Shown here: positions 32,654 through 42,744 of the stretch, piece after piece
Position numbering within the stretch: position 1 is the first letter of the stretch
How the letters are laid out: each line of letters starts with the position of its first letter
Source: an uncultured Oscillospiraceae bacterium
GTDB lineage: Bacteria; Bacillota; Clostridia; Oscillospirales; Oscillospiraceae
NCBI GenBank assembly: GCA_934636305.1
Contig: CAKUAM010000003.1
Span: forward strand, 1 to 54,392
Direction: 5' to 3'
Length of the DNA: 54,392 nt
Position numbers and translations under genes: made by a program
Notes under the pieces: generated by a model
What the model was told of the DNA's origin: nothing
Databases searched by the model: none
Seen by the model: the letters and a program-made list of their open reading frames with translations, nothing else

Positions 32654-33205
32654 ATGGCAGATCTCAAGGAATTCCAGCGCAAAATGGAAAAAACTCTGGA
32701 GGTGCTCGGCTCCGATTTCGCAGCTGTCCGCGCAGGCCGCGCCAATGCACAGGTGCTCGACCGTATTTCTGTCGAATATTACGGCCAGCCCAGCCCCATC
32801 AACCAGGTCGGCACGGTTTCTTCCCCCGATCCCCGCACGCTTGTCATCCAGCCGTGGGATCAGTCCCTGCTCAAGGCCATTGAGAAGGCCATCCAGACCT
32901 CTGACCTCGGTATCAACCCGCAGAATGACGGCCGCGTGATCCGCCTGGTGTTCCCGCAGCTGACAGAAGAACGCCGCAAGGATCTTATCAAGCAGGTGCG
33001 CAAATATGCCGAGGACGCCAAGGTTGCCGTCCGCAACATCCGCCGCGACGCTGTTGACAGCGTGAAAAAGGCACTGAAAAAATCCGAAATGACAGAGGAT
33101 GAGGAAAAGAAGGCCGAAAAGGACATTCAGGACCTCACCGACAAGCACATCAAGAAGATCGACGAGATGTGCGCCAAGAAGGAAAAGGAACTGATGGAGA
33201 TCTAA
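32654..33205 (+). CDS. frr: Ribosome recycling factor
   Basis: 183 residues, normal length. RRF landmarks are the [12 protein letters not shown] start, [37 protein letters not shown], and the [21 protein letters not shown] helix, followed by the charged coiled-coil arm. It splits post-termination ribosomes with EF-G. It is tightly coupled to pyrH. Confidence 0.98.
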   Translation: MADLKEFQRKMEKTLEVLGSDFAAVRAGRANAQVLDRISVEYYGQPSPINQVGTVSSPDPRTLVIQPWDQSLLKAIEKAIQTSDLGINPQNDGRVIRLVFPQLTEERRKDLIKQVRKYAEDAKVAVRNIRRDAVDSVKKALKKSEMTEDEEKKAEKDIQDLTDKHIKKIDEMCAKKEKELMEI

Positions 33206-33221
33206 GCGCGTTTCTTCCTTT

Positions 33222-33250
33222 CCAAAACGCAAGCTGAATTTGCGTTTTGG
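33222..33250 (+). terminator. Hairpin after frr
   Basis: CCAAAACGCAA (33222-33232) pairs perfectly with TTGCGTTTTGG (33240-33250), followed by TTCTTT. A weak terminator separating pyrH-frr from the uppS unit. Confidence 0.6.
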
Positions 33251-33271
33251 TTCTTTACGCCCGCAGGCGCA

Positions 33272-33379
33272 ACCGTAGGGGGCATGCAGATTTGCCGCTT
33301 CTCAATCGGGCGGACGAGTCTCCGCCCCCACGGATGAATTCCCCAAGACCTCTCAAAAGCCGCCGGACGGCGGCTTTTG
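33272..33379. repeat. Intergenic palindromic repeats upstream of uppS
   Basis: Two structures. CCGTAGGGGGC (33273-33283) faces GCCCCCACGG (33324-33333) around a 40-base interior, like REP-type elements. A perfect hairpin CAAAAGCCGCCGG/ACGGCGGCTTTTG spans 33354-33379, 20 bases before uppS. Confidence 0.45.
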
Positions 33380-33398
33380 TCGTGAAAGGCACAAAATC

Positions 33399-34108
<710 letters not shown>

Positions 34109-34112
<4 letters not shown>

Positions 34113-34939
34113 AACAGCGACTGCTTGTAGCGGCCATCGGCGTGCCGCTTCTCATTGTTGTTCTGGTGATTCTGCCGCCGGCTGCCACGGCCATTCTGAC
34201 CGCAGCTATCGCCGGCGCGGCCGCCTATGAGCTGCTGCATACGGCAGCCAGGCAGCCCGGGCGGCTGTATGGCATGACGATCCTGACGGCTGCCGCGCTG
34301 GTTCTGTTCCTGGCGCAGTACAGCAGTACGCAGCAGAGCTGGCTGCTGCGGGCAGGTGCGGCCTACGCCTTTTTATACCTCATGTATCTGTTCCTGGCTG
34401 CCGTTGCTACACATGGCAAGGACAACGCCGTTCCGTTTTCCGACGTTGCCGTCTGCATCGTCGCCGCGTTTGTATTCCCGGCCATGTATAGCTTCCTTGC
34501 GCTGCTGCGCAACCTTTCCCCGATCTTTGTTCTGATGCCGTTCGTTGTGGCCTTTATCGGCGACAGCTTCTCCATGCTGGGCGGGATGGCCTTCGGCCAT
34601 AAGAAATTTGCCCCGCATGTCAGCCCGAACAAAACCTGGGCCGGGTTTATTGCCGGCCCAATCGGCAGCGCGCTGGGCATGGTTCTGCTGGGCCTCGCCG
34701 CCAGATGGATCTGGCACGCGTCGCTCCCGCTCTGGTATCTGGCGCTGATCGGCGTTGTGGCGAACCTGTTCGGCCAGCTGGGCGATCTGTCGACCAGCCT
34801 GATCAAGCGGGAGGCCGGCATCAAGGACTACAGCCATATTTTCCTGACGCACGGCGGCGTCCTGGACCGCTTTGATTCGGTGCTGTTCGTTGCGCCGGTC
34901 GTCTATGCCATGCTGCATGTAATGGAGGCAGTTCTGTGA
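34109..34939 (+). CDS. cdsA: Phosphatidate cytidylyltransferase (CDP-diglyceride synthase)
   Basis: 276 residues, about eight membrane helices. The C-terminal signature is present: SPNKTWAGFIAGPIGS then FGQLGDLSTSLIKREAGIKD and THGGVLDRFDSV, with the Asp residues that bind metal. It activates phosphatidic acid with CTP to CDP-DAG, the branch point for membrane phospholipids. It overlaps uppS and dxr by 4 bases at each end. Confidence 0.96.
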
Positions 34940-36081
34940 CAAAAACAATTGTGATTCTCGGCTCCACAGGCTCCATTGGCCGGCAGACGCTTTCTGTCGC
35001 GGAGGAGCTGGGACTGCGCGTCGCCGCGCTGACTGCGGAGCGCAACGTGGAGCTTATGGAGGCGCAGTGCCGCAAATACCATCCAAGGCTTGCCGTTATG
35101 GCGGATCCTGCAGCTGCAGAGGAATTAAAAGTGCGTCTGGCGGATATGAATAGTATTGTCCTGTCCGGCGCAGATGCCCTGTGCGAGGCGGCAGCCCTGC
35201 CGGAGGCGGATACCGTTGTCGTCGCTGTATGCGGCTTTGCCGCGCTCCGCCCCACGCTTACGGCCATTGGGGAAAAGAAGCGGATTGCCCTCGCCAACAA
35301 GGAAACGATGGTCTGTGCGGGCGAGCTCATGCAGGCCGCCGCGCGTCAATCCGGCGCGCAGATTATCCCGGTCGACTCTGAGCATTCGGCCATTTTCCAA
35401 TGCCTGATGGGCTGTCAGAACCGCGCGGGGGTGCGCCGGCTCCTTCTGACCTGCTCCGGCGGGCCGTTCTTCGGGAAAACACGCGAGCAGCTGGCACACG
35501 TAACCAAGGCGGATGCACTGCGCCATCCGAACTGGAAAATGGGCGCTAAGATCACCATCGACTGCGCAACGCTCATGAATAAGGGGCTGGAGATTATTGA
35601 GGCCATGCGCCTGTATGATCTGCCGCTCGAGAAGGTCACGGCCCTCATTCACCGGCAGTCGATTGTGCACTCCCTTGTGGAGTTTGTTGACGGCGCTGTT
35701 CTGGCGCAGCTCGGCGTTCCCGATATGCGCATTCCCATTGGTCTGGCCATGACGTATCCAAACCGCACGCACAATCCCGCGCCGGCGCTGGACCTTCTGA
35801 CGTGCGGCCCGCTGACGTTCGATCCCATCGATGAGACTTCGTTCCCATGCTTCGCGCTTGCCAAGCAGGCCGCTGTGCTGGGCGGCACAGCCTGTACCGC
35901 CATGAACGCCGCAAACGAGCAGGCCGTGGCGCTGTATCTGCAGGACAAAATCGGATTCTACGATATTTCTGATGCTGTCTCTGCGGCGCTGACACTGCCG
36001 ATTCAGCCATCGCCGTCACTGGACGATATTTTTGAAGCCGACCGTCTGGCCCGCATCCGCACCTGCGAGCGGTTTTCCTGA
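34936..36081 (+). CDS. dxr: 1-deoxy-D-xylulose 5-phosphate reductoisomerase
   Basis: 381 residues with a GTG start overlapping the cdsA stop by 4 bases. The NADPH-binding GSTGSIGRQTL is at the N-terminus; LANKETMVCAG, DSEHSAIFQ, SGGPFF and LMNKGLEIIEA line the metal and substrate site. It makes MEP, the committed precursor of the MEP isoprenoid pathway, which also supplies UppS. IspG further down the run belongs to the same pathway. Confidence 0.97.
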   Translation: MTKTIVILGSTGSIGRQTLSVAEELGLRVAALTAERNVELMEAQCRKYHPRLAVMADPAAAEELKVRLADMNSIVLSGADALCEAAALPEADTVVVAVCGFAALRPTLTAIGEKKRIALANKETMVCAGELMQAAARQSGAQIIPVDSEHSAIFQCLMGCQNRAGVRRLLLTCSGGPFFGKTREQLAHVTKADALRHPNWKMGAKITIDCATLMNKGLEIIEAMRLYDLPLEKVTALIHRQSIVHSLVEFVDGAVLAQLGVPDMRIPIGLAMTYPNRTHNPAPALDLLTCGPLTFDPIDETSFPCFALAKQAAVLGGTACTAMNAANEQAVALYLQDKIGFYDISDAVSAALTLPIQPSPSLDDIFEADRLARIRTCERFS

Positions 36082-36110
36082 CCGCCGCACATGTTTTTTC
36101 AGGTGATTTC

Positions 36111-37166
36111 ATGTATATTATCATTGCAATTCTGATTTTTGGCTTTTTGATCTTTATTCATGAGCTGGGTCATTTCCTCACCGCCAAGGCTCTGGACGTT
36201 CAGGTCAATGAGTTTGCCATCTGCATGGGGCCCGCCATTTTCAAAAAGCAGAAAGGGGAAACGCTCTATTCCCTGCGCTGCATCCCCATCGGCGGCTACT
36301 GCGCCATGGAGGGCGAGGACAGTGAGTCTGAGAATCCCCGTGCCTTTACCTCCAAGGCCTGGTGGAAGCGGCTGATTATTCTGGCCGCCGGTTCTTTTAT
36401 GAACTTTCTGACGGGGCTTGTTGTGCTGTGCCTGCTGTATTCCTGTGTATCCGGCACCGCAACCGCAAAGATCTCCGGCTTTTATGACGGCTGCCCGTTG
36501 GAAAGCGCGCAGGGCCTGCAAGTCGGCGATGAGCTTTATAAAATCGATGGCCGCCGCGTGTATATCTACTCTGACGTTGGCATGCTCCTTTCCCGCAATA
36601 AGACCGGCACCTTTGACCTTGTTGTAAAGCGCGGCGGCAAGCTGGTTGAGCTGCAGGATTTTGAAATGCAGCCGCAGGAGTACACCGTGGACGGCCAGAC
36701 AGAATACAAATACGGCCTTTACTTCGGCTATGAGACGCGAAGCGTCGGCACCGTGCTTCGGAACACCTGGTATACCGCGCTGGACTTTGCGCGTCTTGTA
36801 TGGATGAGCCTCGGCGATCTGGTATCCGGGCTGCTTTCCGTCAATGACATGTCCGGGCCTGTCGGTGTCGTCTCCGCCATTGCGCAGACCGGGCAGTCCG
36901 CTGCCACAACCGCCGACGGTCTTATGAATGTCCTGTATCTCGGCGCGTTCATCGCCATCAACCTCTCCGTCATGAATATGCTGCCGCTGCCGGCGCTCGA
37001 CGGCGGACGCGCGTTTTTGCTGCTGGTAAATACTCTGTTCACCGCCATCACAAAAAAGAAAATCCCGTCCAAATATGAGGGCTACATTCATGCCGCCGGC
37101 ATGATCCTGCTGCTGGCCTTCATGGCGTTTATCACATTCAAGGATATCTGGAAGCTGGTAACATAA
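36111..37166 (+). CDS. rseP: Site-2 (RIP) metalloprotease
   Basis: 351 residues, four membrane helices. The zinc motif HELGH is at 17-21 in the first helix. A single PDZ domain (about 115-195) is followed by MSGPVGVVSAIAQTG and the third-helix motif MLPLPALDGG, which supplies the Asp ligand. It cleaves membrane-spanning substrates such as anti-sigma factors after site-1 cleavage. It starts 29 bases after dxr with CAGGTG upstream and abuts ispG. Also called rasP in Bacillus. Confidence 0.95.
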   Translation: MYIIIAILIFGFLIFIHELGHFLTAKALDVQVNEFAICMGPAIFKKQKGETLYSLRCIPIGGYCAMEGEDSESENPRAFTSKAWWKRLIILAAGSFMNFLTGLVVLCLLYSCVSGTATAKISGFYDGCPLESAQGLQVGDELYKIDGRRVYIYSDVGMLLSRNKTGTFDLVVKRGGKLVELQDFEMQPQEYTVDGQTEYKYGLYFGYETRSVGTVLRNTWYTALDFARLVWMSLGDLVSGLLSVNDMSGPVGVVSAIAQTGQSAATTADGLMNVLYLGAFIAINLSVMNMLPLPALDGGRAFLLLVNTLFTAITKKKIPSKYEGYIHAAGMILLLAFMAFITFKDIWKLVT

Positions 37167-38216
37167 ATGAAACGTAACATTACAAGATCCATCACAGTCG
37201 GCTCCGTGCCCATCGGCGGCGGTGCCCCGGTGTCGATCCAGTCTATGCTCAACACAAGAACAACGGATGTTGAGGGCTCTCTCCGTCAGATCCGCGCGCT
37301 GGCCGCGGCAGGCTGCCAGATTGCGCGTCTGGCTGTACCGGATATGCAGGCCGCGGACGCTTTCGGCGCAATCTGCAGCCAGTCGCCGCTGCCGCTTGTC
37401 GCCGATATTCATTTCGATTATCGGCTGGCCATCCGTGCCGCGGAAAACGGCGCGGCAAAGATCCGCATCAACCCCGGCAATATCGGCGGGGAGGATCGTG
37501 TGCGCGCAGTGGTCGAGGCATGTGGGGCCCGGAACATCCCCATCCGCATCGGGGTCAACGGCGGCAGTCTGGAGCCGCGCCTGCTGGAGAAATACGGCCG
37601 GCCCACGCCGGAGGCGCTGGTGGAAAGTGCATTCGGCCACATTGCGCTGCTGGAAAAGTACGGATTCCGCGACATCTGCGTGTCCATGAAATCGAGCTCT
37701 GTCCCGCTGATGATTGAGGCGTACAAACTCTTTTCTGCGCGTTCAGACTATCCGCTGCACGTGGGTGTGACCGAAACCGGCACCGCACGCATGGGCACAA
37801 TCAAATCCGCCATGGGCATCGGCGCGCTGCTGTGTCAGGGCATCGGTGACACCATACGTGTCTCGCTGACCGCCGATCCCGTGCAGGAGGTACTTGCAGC
37901 CAGGGATATTCTGAAGGCGGCAGGGCTGCGCAGGGACGGTGTGAACATCATCGCATGTCCGACCTGCGGGCGCACACGCATTGATCTGATTGGCCTTGCC
38001 ACCCAGGTGGAGCAGGCGCTTGCCGCCTGCGAAAAGCCGCTTACCGTGGCCGTTATGGGCTGCGTGGTCAATGGCCCCGGTGAGGCGCGCGAGGCGGACA
38101 TCGGCATTGCCGGCGGCGATGGCTGCGGCATCCTGTTCGTCAAGGGCAAGCAGCTCAAAAAGCTCCCGTATGACGAGCTTCTGCCCGCACTGCTCGACTA
38201 CATAGAGCAGCTGTAA
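37167..38216 (+). CDS. ispG: 4-hydroxy-3-methylbut-2-enyl-diphosphate synthase (flavodoxin-type)
   Basis: 349 residues, starting directly after the rseP stop. An N-terminal TIM barrel (VGSVPIGGGAPVSIQSMLNT) is followed by the iron-sulfur domain, with Cys264 and Cys267 in ACPTCGRTR, Cys299 in MGCVVNGPGEA and a Glu ligand at 306. It reduces MEcPP to HMBPP in the MEP pathway. It needs reduced flavodoxin or ferredoxin; a flavodoxin is encoded at 12.8 kb, but any link is speculative. Confidence 0.97.
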   Translation: MKRNITRSITVGSVPIGGGAPVSIQSMLNTRTTDVEGSLRQIRALAAAGCQIARLAVPDMQAADAFGAICSQSPLPLVADIHFDYRLAIRAAENGAAKIRINPGNIGGEDRVRAVVEACGARNIPIRIGVNGGSLEPRLLEKYGRPTPEALVESAFGHIALLEKYGFRDICVSMKSSSVPLMIEAYKLFSARSDYPLHVGVTETGTARMGTIKSAMGIGALLCQGIGDTIRVSLTADPVQEVLAARDILKAAGLRRDGVNIIACPTCGRTRIDLIGLATQVEQALAACEKPLTVAVMGCVVNGPGEAREADIGIAGGDGCGILFVKGKQLKKLPYDELLPALLDYIEQL

Positions 38217-38235
38217 CAGCTGCCGTCTTTGCAGG

Positions 38236-38332
38236 GGCCGATGCCCACATCGGCTCCTTGGGCAGCAGCGAATCTGCCGCTGCGTTTCGTACAAAACCGT
38301 GCATGCTGCGTGAGCCGATGTGGGCATCGGCC
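38236..38332. repeat. Inverted repeat between ispG and polC
   Basis: A 21-bp unit (GGCCGATGCCCACATCGGCTC, given here as GGCCGATGCCCA plus CATCGGCTC) at 38236-38256 recurs inverted and perfect at 38312-38332. Each arm is itself a palindrome (GCCGATG-CCCA-CATCGGC), so a cruciform with nested hairpins is possible. It lies just upstream of the polC start and may be a small mobile element or a regulatory fold. Confidence 0.55.
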
Positions 38333-38360
38333 TCTACGTGGTCTGCGGAAACGATACACC

Positions 38361-41300
38361 ATGAATGAAGTTTATTTTCCCGCGCTGTTTCCCGGCTTTG
38401 AGCCGCCGGAGGAGCTGGCTGGGGCGCTGTCCCGGCTTGCTATCGTCCATGCAGAGCTCGACCGCGAAGCGCGCCGCATCCGCCTGGACGCACAGGCGGA
38501 GCAATACCTGTCAGAAAAGCAGCTCCAGACGCTCTGTCTGGCCATAGAAAAAGCCTATGGCCTGCAGAAGCTGGAGCTTTTGGTGCGGTATCCGGAATCG
38601 GAGCTTGCCAACATGGACTTTCGCGATCTGGCGCAGGTATTTATCCGCGCCTTTTCTCCGTGTGCGGCAATTCTGGCCGGTGCCAGATGGGAGGTCGGCG
38701 AGCAGACGCTCACCATCCATCTCAAGGCCAACGGCAAGGACACCATCCTGCAGCATGCCAAAAAGGCGGAGCAATTTATCCGCGAACGCTTTGGCGTTAC
38801 CCGGCAGATCACTGCGGAGGCGCACAGCAATCTGGAGGGCAAGGCCCTCTTTGAGGAAACGGCGCGCATCCGGGCAGAGGCACTGAAAAACGCCCCGGCT
38901 ATCACAGCAAGTGCTGCCGCGCCGGTCAAAGCCCCTGCCGGCAGCAGCATCTATCAGGCACCCACCGGCAATCTGTTCTTTGGCCGGCCCTTCTCCGGCA
39001 AGCCCGTGCGCATGGAGGAACTGAATCTTGACATGTTCCGCGTCATCATTGAGGGCAAGGTCTTTGCGGTGCAGCACCGGGAGCTCAAAAAGCGCGGTGC
39101 CTGGGTCGTCTGCTTCGACATGACCGACTATACAAGCTCCGTCCGTGTCAACCAGTTCATGGAGGCGGCCAAAGCCAAGCCCATCATCGACACCGTACAG
39201 CCCGGCATGTGGCTGCGCGTACAAGGCAAAATGAGCTTTGACCGCTATGACAATGAAATGGTGCTGCAGCCAAACGCCATGGAGAAAATTGAGGCGCCCA
39301 AGCGCCGTGACACCTATCCTGAAAAGCGTGTGGAACTGCATCTGCATACCACCATGTCCTCAATGGATGCCCTGACCGATACAGCTGCAGCTGTCAAGCG
39401 CGCAGCCAGCTGGGGCCACCGCGCCATCGCCATCACCGATCATGGCGGCGCGCAGTCGTTCCCGGATGCCATGAAGGCCGCGTCCAAGGCCAAGGTCGCC
39501 GGCACAGACGAAAACATCAAAATCATATACGGCTGCGAGGGCTACTATGTCAACGATGTGGACGACCGTATCGCCGTCCACGGCGAGCAGGACTGCAGCT
39601 TTGACGAGGAATATGTTGCCTTTGACCTGGAAACGACGGGTCTTTCGTCGCTGCATGATACCATCATCGAAATCGGCGCGGCCATTATGAAGGGCAATGA
39701 GGTGCTGAGTACCTTCCAGATGTTTGTCGATCCGCACCGTCCTTTGCCGCCCAAGATCATTGACCTCACCGGCATCAACGACCAGATGCTGGCCGGTCAG
39801 CCGGATATCTCCGAGGCTATTCCCAAATTTCTGGAGTACATCGGCAATCGCCCGCTCTGCGCGCACAACGCCGACTTTGATATCGGCTTTGTGACTGCAG
39901 CCTGTGAGCGGCTGGGTCTGGAGTTCCATCCCACATATGTTGATACCCTGATTCTTGCGCAGAATCTGATGCCGGAGCTGGGGAAATACAAGCTCAATAT
40001 TGTGGCCGACGCGCTGAGCCTGCCGGATTTCAACCACCACCGCGCCTCCGACGACGCCATCACCTGCGGGTATCTGCTCATGCGGTTTTTCAAGATGCTG
40101 CAGGAGCAGGATATCGCCTCTCTGCAGCGCATCAATCCCCGCATGGCCGAGCTTCGCTCCGGCAGCAAAATCATGGACCGGCGCGCACGGCACATCATTG
40201 TCTTTGCCAAAAACTCCATTGGTTTGCGCAACCTTTACCGGCTCATTTCCTATGGCAATCTCAAATATTTCCGCCGCGTGCCGATCATGCCGAAATCCGA
40301 GCTTCTGCAGTGGCGGGAGGGGCTGATCATCGGCTCGGCCTGCGAGGCCGGCGAGCTGTTTCAGGCCATCATCAACCATAAAAGCTGGGCTGAGCTGAAG
40401 CGTATCGCCTCATTCTACGATTTTCTTGAAATTCAGCCGATTGCCAACAACCGCTTCATGCTCGACAAGGGCATGGCCGAGGACGAGGAGGAGCTGCGCG
40501 GCTTCAACCGCACGGTGGTCAAGCTCGGCGAGGAGCTTGGAAAGCCTGTCGTCGCGACCGGCGACGTGCATTTCCTGGACCCGGAGGATGAGATCTTCCG
40601 CCATATTCTGCTTGCCACCAAGCAGATGCCGGACGCCGACCGACCGCTGCCGCTGTATTTCCATACAACTGATGAAATGATGGCCGAGTTCTCCTATCTC
40701 GGCGAAGAAAAAGCACATGAGGTCGTCATTCAGAATCCGAATCTGATTGTCGACTGGTGCGAGACGCTGCGTCCCGTACCGCATAATCTGTTCGCGCCGA
40801 AAATTGAGAACTCGGTGGAGGATCTGAAGGCGCTGGTCTATGGCAAGCTGCACCGGCTCTACGGCGAAAATCCGCCGGAGCTGGTACAAAAGCGCGTCGA
40901 TACCGAAATGCACGACATCATCTCCTGCCACTACGACGTGATTTACATGTCCGCGCAGAAGCTGGTGCAGAACTCACTGGAGCACGGCTATCTGGTCGGC
41001 TCCCGTGGCTCCGTCGGCTCGTCCATCGTCGCCTATATGTCCGGCATTACGGAGGTCAATTCCTACCCGCCGCACTACCGCTGCCCCCAGTGCAAGTATA
41101 CGACATTCGATGTCCCGGCGGACTGCGCCTGCGGCGCCGACCTGCCGGATGCAGTCTGCCCCAAATGCGGCGCAAAGCTCGACAAGGACGGCTTTAATAT
41201 TCCGTTTGAGACATTCCTGGGCTTCGGCGGCGATAAGGTTCCGGATATCGACCTCAACTTCTCCGGCGAGTACCAGGCCAAGGCGCACGCCTACTGCGTG

Positions 41301-42668
41301 CAGATGTTCGGCAAGACGCACGTATTCCGCGCCGGAACCATCGGTACTGTCGCAGAAAAGACTGCCTATGGCTACGCAAAAAAATATCTGTCGGAGCGCA
41401 GCAAAACCGTCCCCAAGGCGGAAGAAAACCGGCTGGCCCTCGGCTGTGTCAACGTCAAGCGCACCACCGGCCAGCACCCGGGCGGCCTCGTCGTCATTCC
41501 GCAGGAAAATGAGATCTGGGATTTCTGCCCCGTGCAGCATCCGGCCGATGATAAGGATTCCGAGTGGATCACGACGCACTTTGAATATCACTCCATGGAG
41601 GAAAACCTCCTGAAGCTTGACATGCTGGGCCATGATGACCCGACGATGATCCGTATGCTGGAGGATATGACTGGCGTAGATGCGCAGAAAATCCCGCTCG
41701 ACGATCAGGACACCATGTCCATTTTTACCTCCAGCAAGGTTCTTGGGTATGAAAATGACGCCATTCTCGGTCCGGTCGGCTCCGTCGCCATTCCGGAGTT
41801 TGGCACTGGCTTCACGCGCGGCATGCTGCAGGAGACGCAGCCGACAAAATTCGACACGCTCATCCGGCTGTCCGGCTTCTCCCACGGCACGGACGTGTGG
41901 CTCGGTAACGCGCGCGATCTGATCTTGTCCAAGACAGCCTCCGTCAATGACGCAATCGGCTGCCGTGACGATATCATGCTCTATCTTATCAAGTGCGGCA
42001 TGCCGGAAAAGCGCTCATTCAAGATCATGGAGGCTGTCCGAAAGGGCAGGGGCCTGCCGGAGGGCGCAGAAGAAGAAATGAAGGCCGCCGGCGTGCCGGA
42101 ATGGTATATCGGCTCGTGCAAGAAGATCAAATATCTGTTCCCCAAGGCGCACGCCACCGCCTATGTCATGATGGCATTCCGCATCGCATGGTTCAAGGTG
42201 CATGAGCCGCTCGCCTTCTACGCCGCCTATTTCTATCGCCGCAGCCAGAAGGGCGGCTTTGACGCGGGCATGATGTGCCACGGCATCGAGCTTGTCAAGC
42301 AGAAGCTGCAGCAGATCAAGGAGGACGAGGACGCCACCGCGAAGGATGACGATCTGTTCACCACGCTGGAGGTCTGCTACGAGTTCTACCTGCGCGGCTT
42401 CTCCTTTGCCCCTATCGATATTTATCATTCGCATGCGACAAAATTCCTGATTGAAGATGGCCGGCTGCGCCCGCCGTTCGTGGCCGTCTCCGGTCTTGGC
42501 GAAACTGCCGCGTGGGATATCATGAACAGCCGCGACGGCAAGCAGTTCCTATCCGTTGAGGAATTTTCCGACGCCTGCCCAAAGGTCTCCAAGACGCTCA
42601 TTGACCAGCTGCAGGCTGCCGGCGCCTTCGGTGATCTGCCGCTGACCAGCCAGCTGACGCTGTTCTGA
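38361..42668 (+). CDS. polC: DNA polymerase III alpha subunit, Gram-positive PolC type
   Basis: 1435 residues from the ATG at 38361. Domain order: N-terminal region, OB fold (about 215-320), PHP domain start (VELHLHTTMSSMDALTD), an inserted 3'-5' exonuclease (VAFDLETTGLSS with its Asp/Glu pair, about 420-590), and the rest of the PHP domain. A zinc knuckle (CPQC...CACG...CPKCG) follows in the polymerase part, with catalytic aspartates in VPDIDLNFSGEY, then fingers and C-terminal domain. Length equals that of Bacillus PolC. It is the main replicative polymerase. The frame is open 44 codons upstream through the inverted repeat, but that part looks non-coding. The ribosome site is weak (GCGGAAA). 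Confidence 0.98.
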   Translation: MNEVYFPALFPGFEPPEELAGALSRLAIVHAELDREARRIRLDAQAEQYLSEKQLQTLCLAIEKAYGLQKLELLVRYPESELANMDFRDLAQVFIRAFSPCAAILAGARWEVGEQTLTIHLKANGKDTILQHAKKAEQFIRERFGVTRQITAEAHSNLEGKALFEETARIRAEALKNAPAITASAAAPVKAPAGSSIYQAPTGNLFFGRPFSGKPVRMEELNLDMFRVIIEGKVFAVQHRELKKRGAWVVCFDMTDYTSSVRVNQFMEAAKAKPIIDTVQPGMWLRVQGKMSFDRYDNEMVLQPNAMEKIEAPKRRDTYPEKRVELHLHTTMSSMDALTDTAAAVKRAASWGHRAIAITDHGGAQSFPDAMKAASKAKVAGTDENIKIIYGCEGYYVNDVDDRIAVHGEQDCSFDEEYVAFDLETTGLSSLHDTIIEIGAAIMKGNEVLSTFQMFVDPHRPLPPKIIDLTGINDQMLAGQPDISEAIPKFLEYIGNRPLCAHNADFDIGFVTAACERLGLEFHPTYVDTLILAQNLMPELGKYKLNIVADALSLPDFNHHRASDDAITCGYLLMRFFKMLQEQDIASLQRINPRMAELRSGSKIMDRRARHIIVFAKNSIGLRNLYRLISYGNLKYFRRVPIMPKSELLQWREGLIIGSACEAGELFQAIINHKSWAELKRIASFYDFLEIQPIANNRFMLDKGMAEDEEELRGFNRTVVKLGEELGKPVVATGDVHFLDPEDEIFRHILLATKQMPDADRPLPLYFHTTDEMMAEFSYLGEEKAHEVVIQNPNLIVDWCETLRPVPHNLFAPKIENSVEDLKALVYGKLHRLYGENPPELVQKRVDTEMHDIISCHYDVIYMSAQKLVQNSLEHGYLVGSRGSVGSSIVAYMSGITEVNSYPPHYRCPQCKYTTFDVPADCACGADLPDAVCPKCGAKLDKDGFNIPFETFLGFGGDKVPDIDLNFSGEYQAKAHAYCVQMFGKTHVFRAGTIGTVAEKTAYGYAKKYLSERSKTVPKAEENRLALGCVNVKRTTGQHPGGLVVIPQENEIWDFCPVQHPADDKDSEWITTHFEYHSMEENLLKLDMLGHDDPTMIRMLEDMTGVDAQKIPLDDQDTMSIFTSSKVLGYENDAILGPVGSVAIPEFGTGFTRGMLQETQPTKFDTLIRLSGFSHGTDVWLGNARDLILSKTASVNDAIGCRDDIMLYLIKCGMPEKRSFKIMEAVRKGRGLPEGAEEEMKAAGVPEWYIGSCKKIKYLFPKAHATAYVMMAFRIAWFKVHEPLAFYAAYFYRRSQKGGFDAGMMCHGIELVKQKLQQIKEDEDATAKDDDLFTTLEVCYEFYLRGFSFAPIDIYHSHATKFLIEDGRLRPPFVAVSGLGETAAWDIMNSRDGKQFLSVEEFSDACPKVSKTLIDQLQAAGAFGDLPLTSQLTLF

Positions 42669-42685
42669 CCCCTCCTATACAAACT

Positions 42686-42731
42686 GTGCCCGGGAATCGG
42701 CTTTCACCGATTCCCGGGCACGTTTTTTCTT
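42686..42731 (+). terminator. polC terminator
   Basis: Perfect 15-bp stem GTGCCCGGGAATCGG (42686-42700) with 42707-42721, then GTTTTTTCTT. Confidence 0.93.
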
Positions 42732-42744
42732 ATCTATGCACAGC

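Noticed and set aside
36099..37640. A 513-codon open frame antisense to rseP and ispG
   Set aside because: Opposes two certain genes; no family resemblance.
38229..38360. An N-terminal extension of PolC by 44 residues
   Set aside because: The extension translates the inverted repeat and has no ribosome site; PolC starts normally at MNEVYFPALFP.
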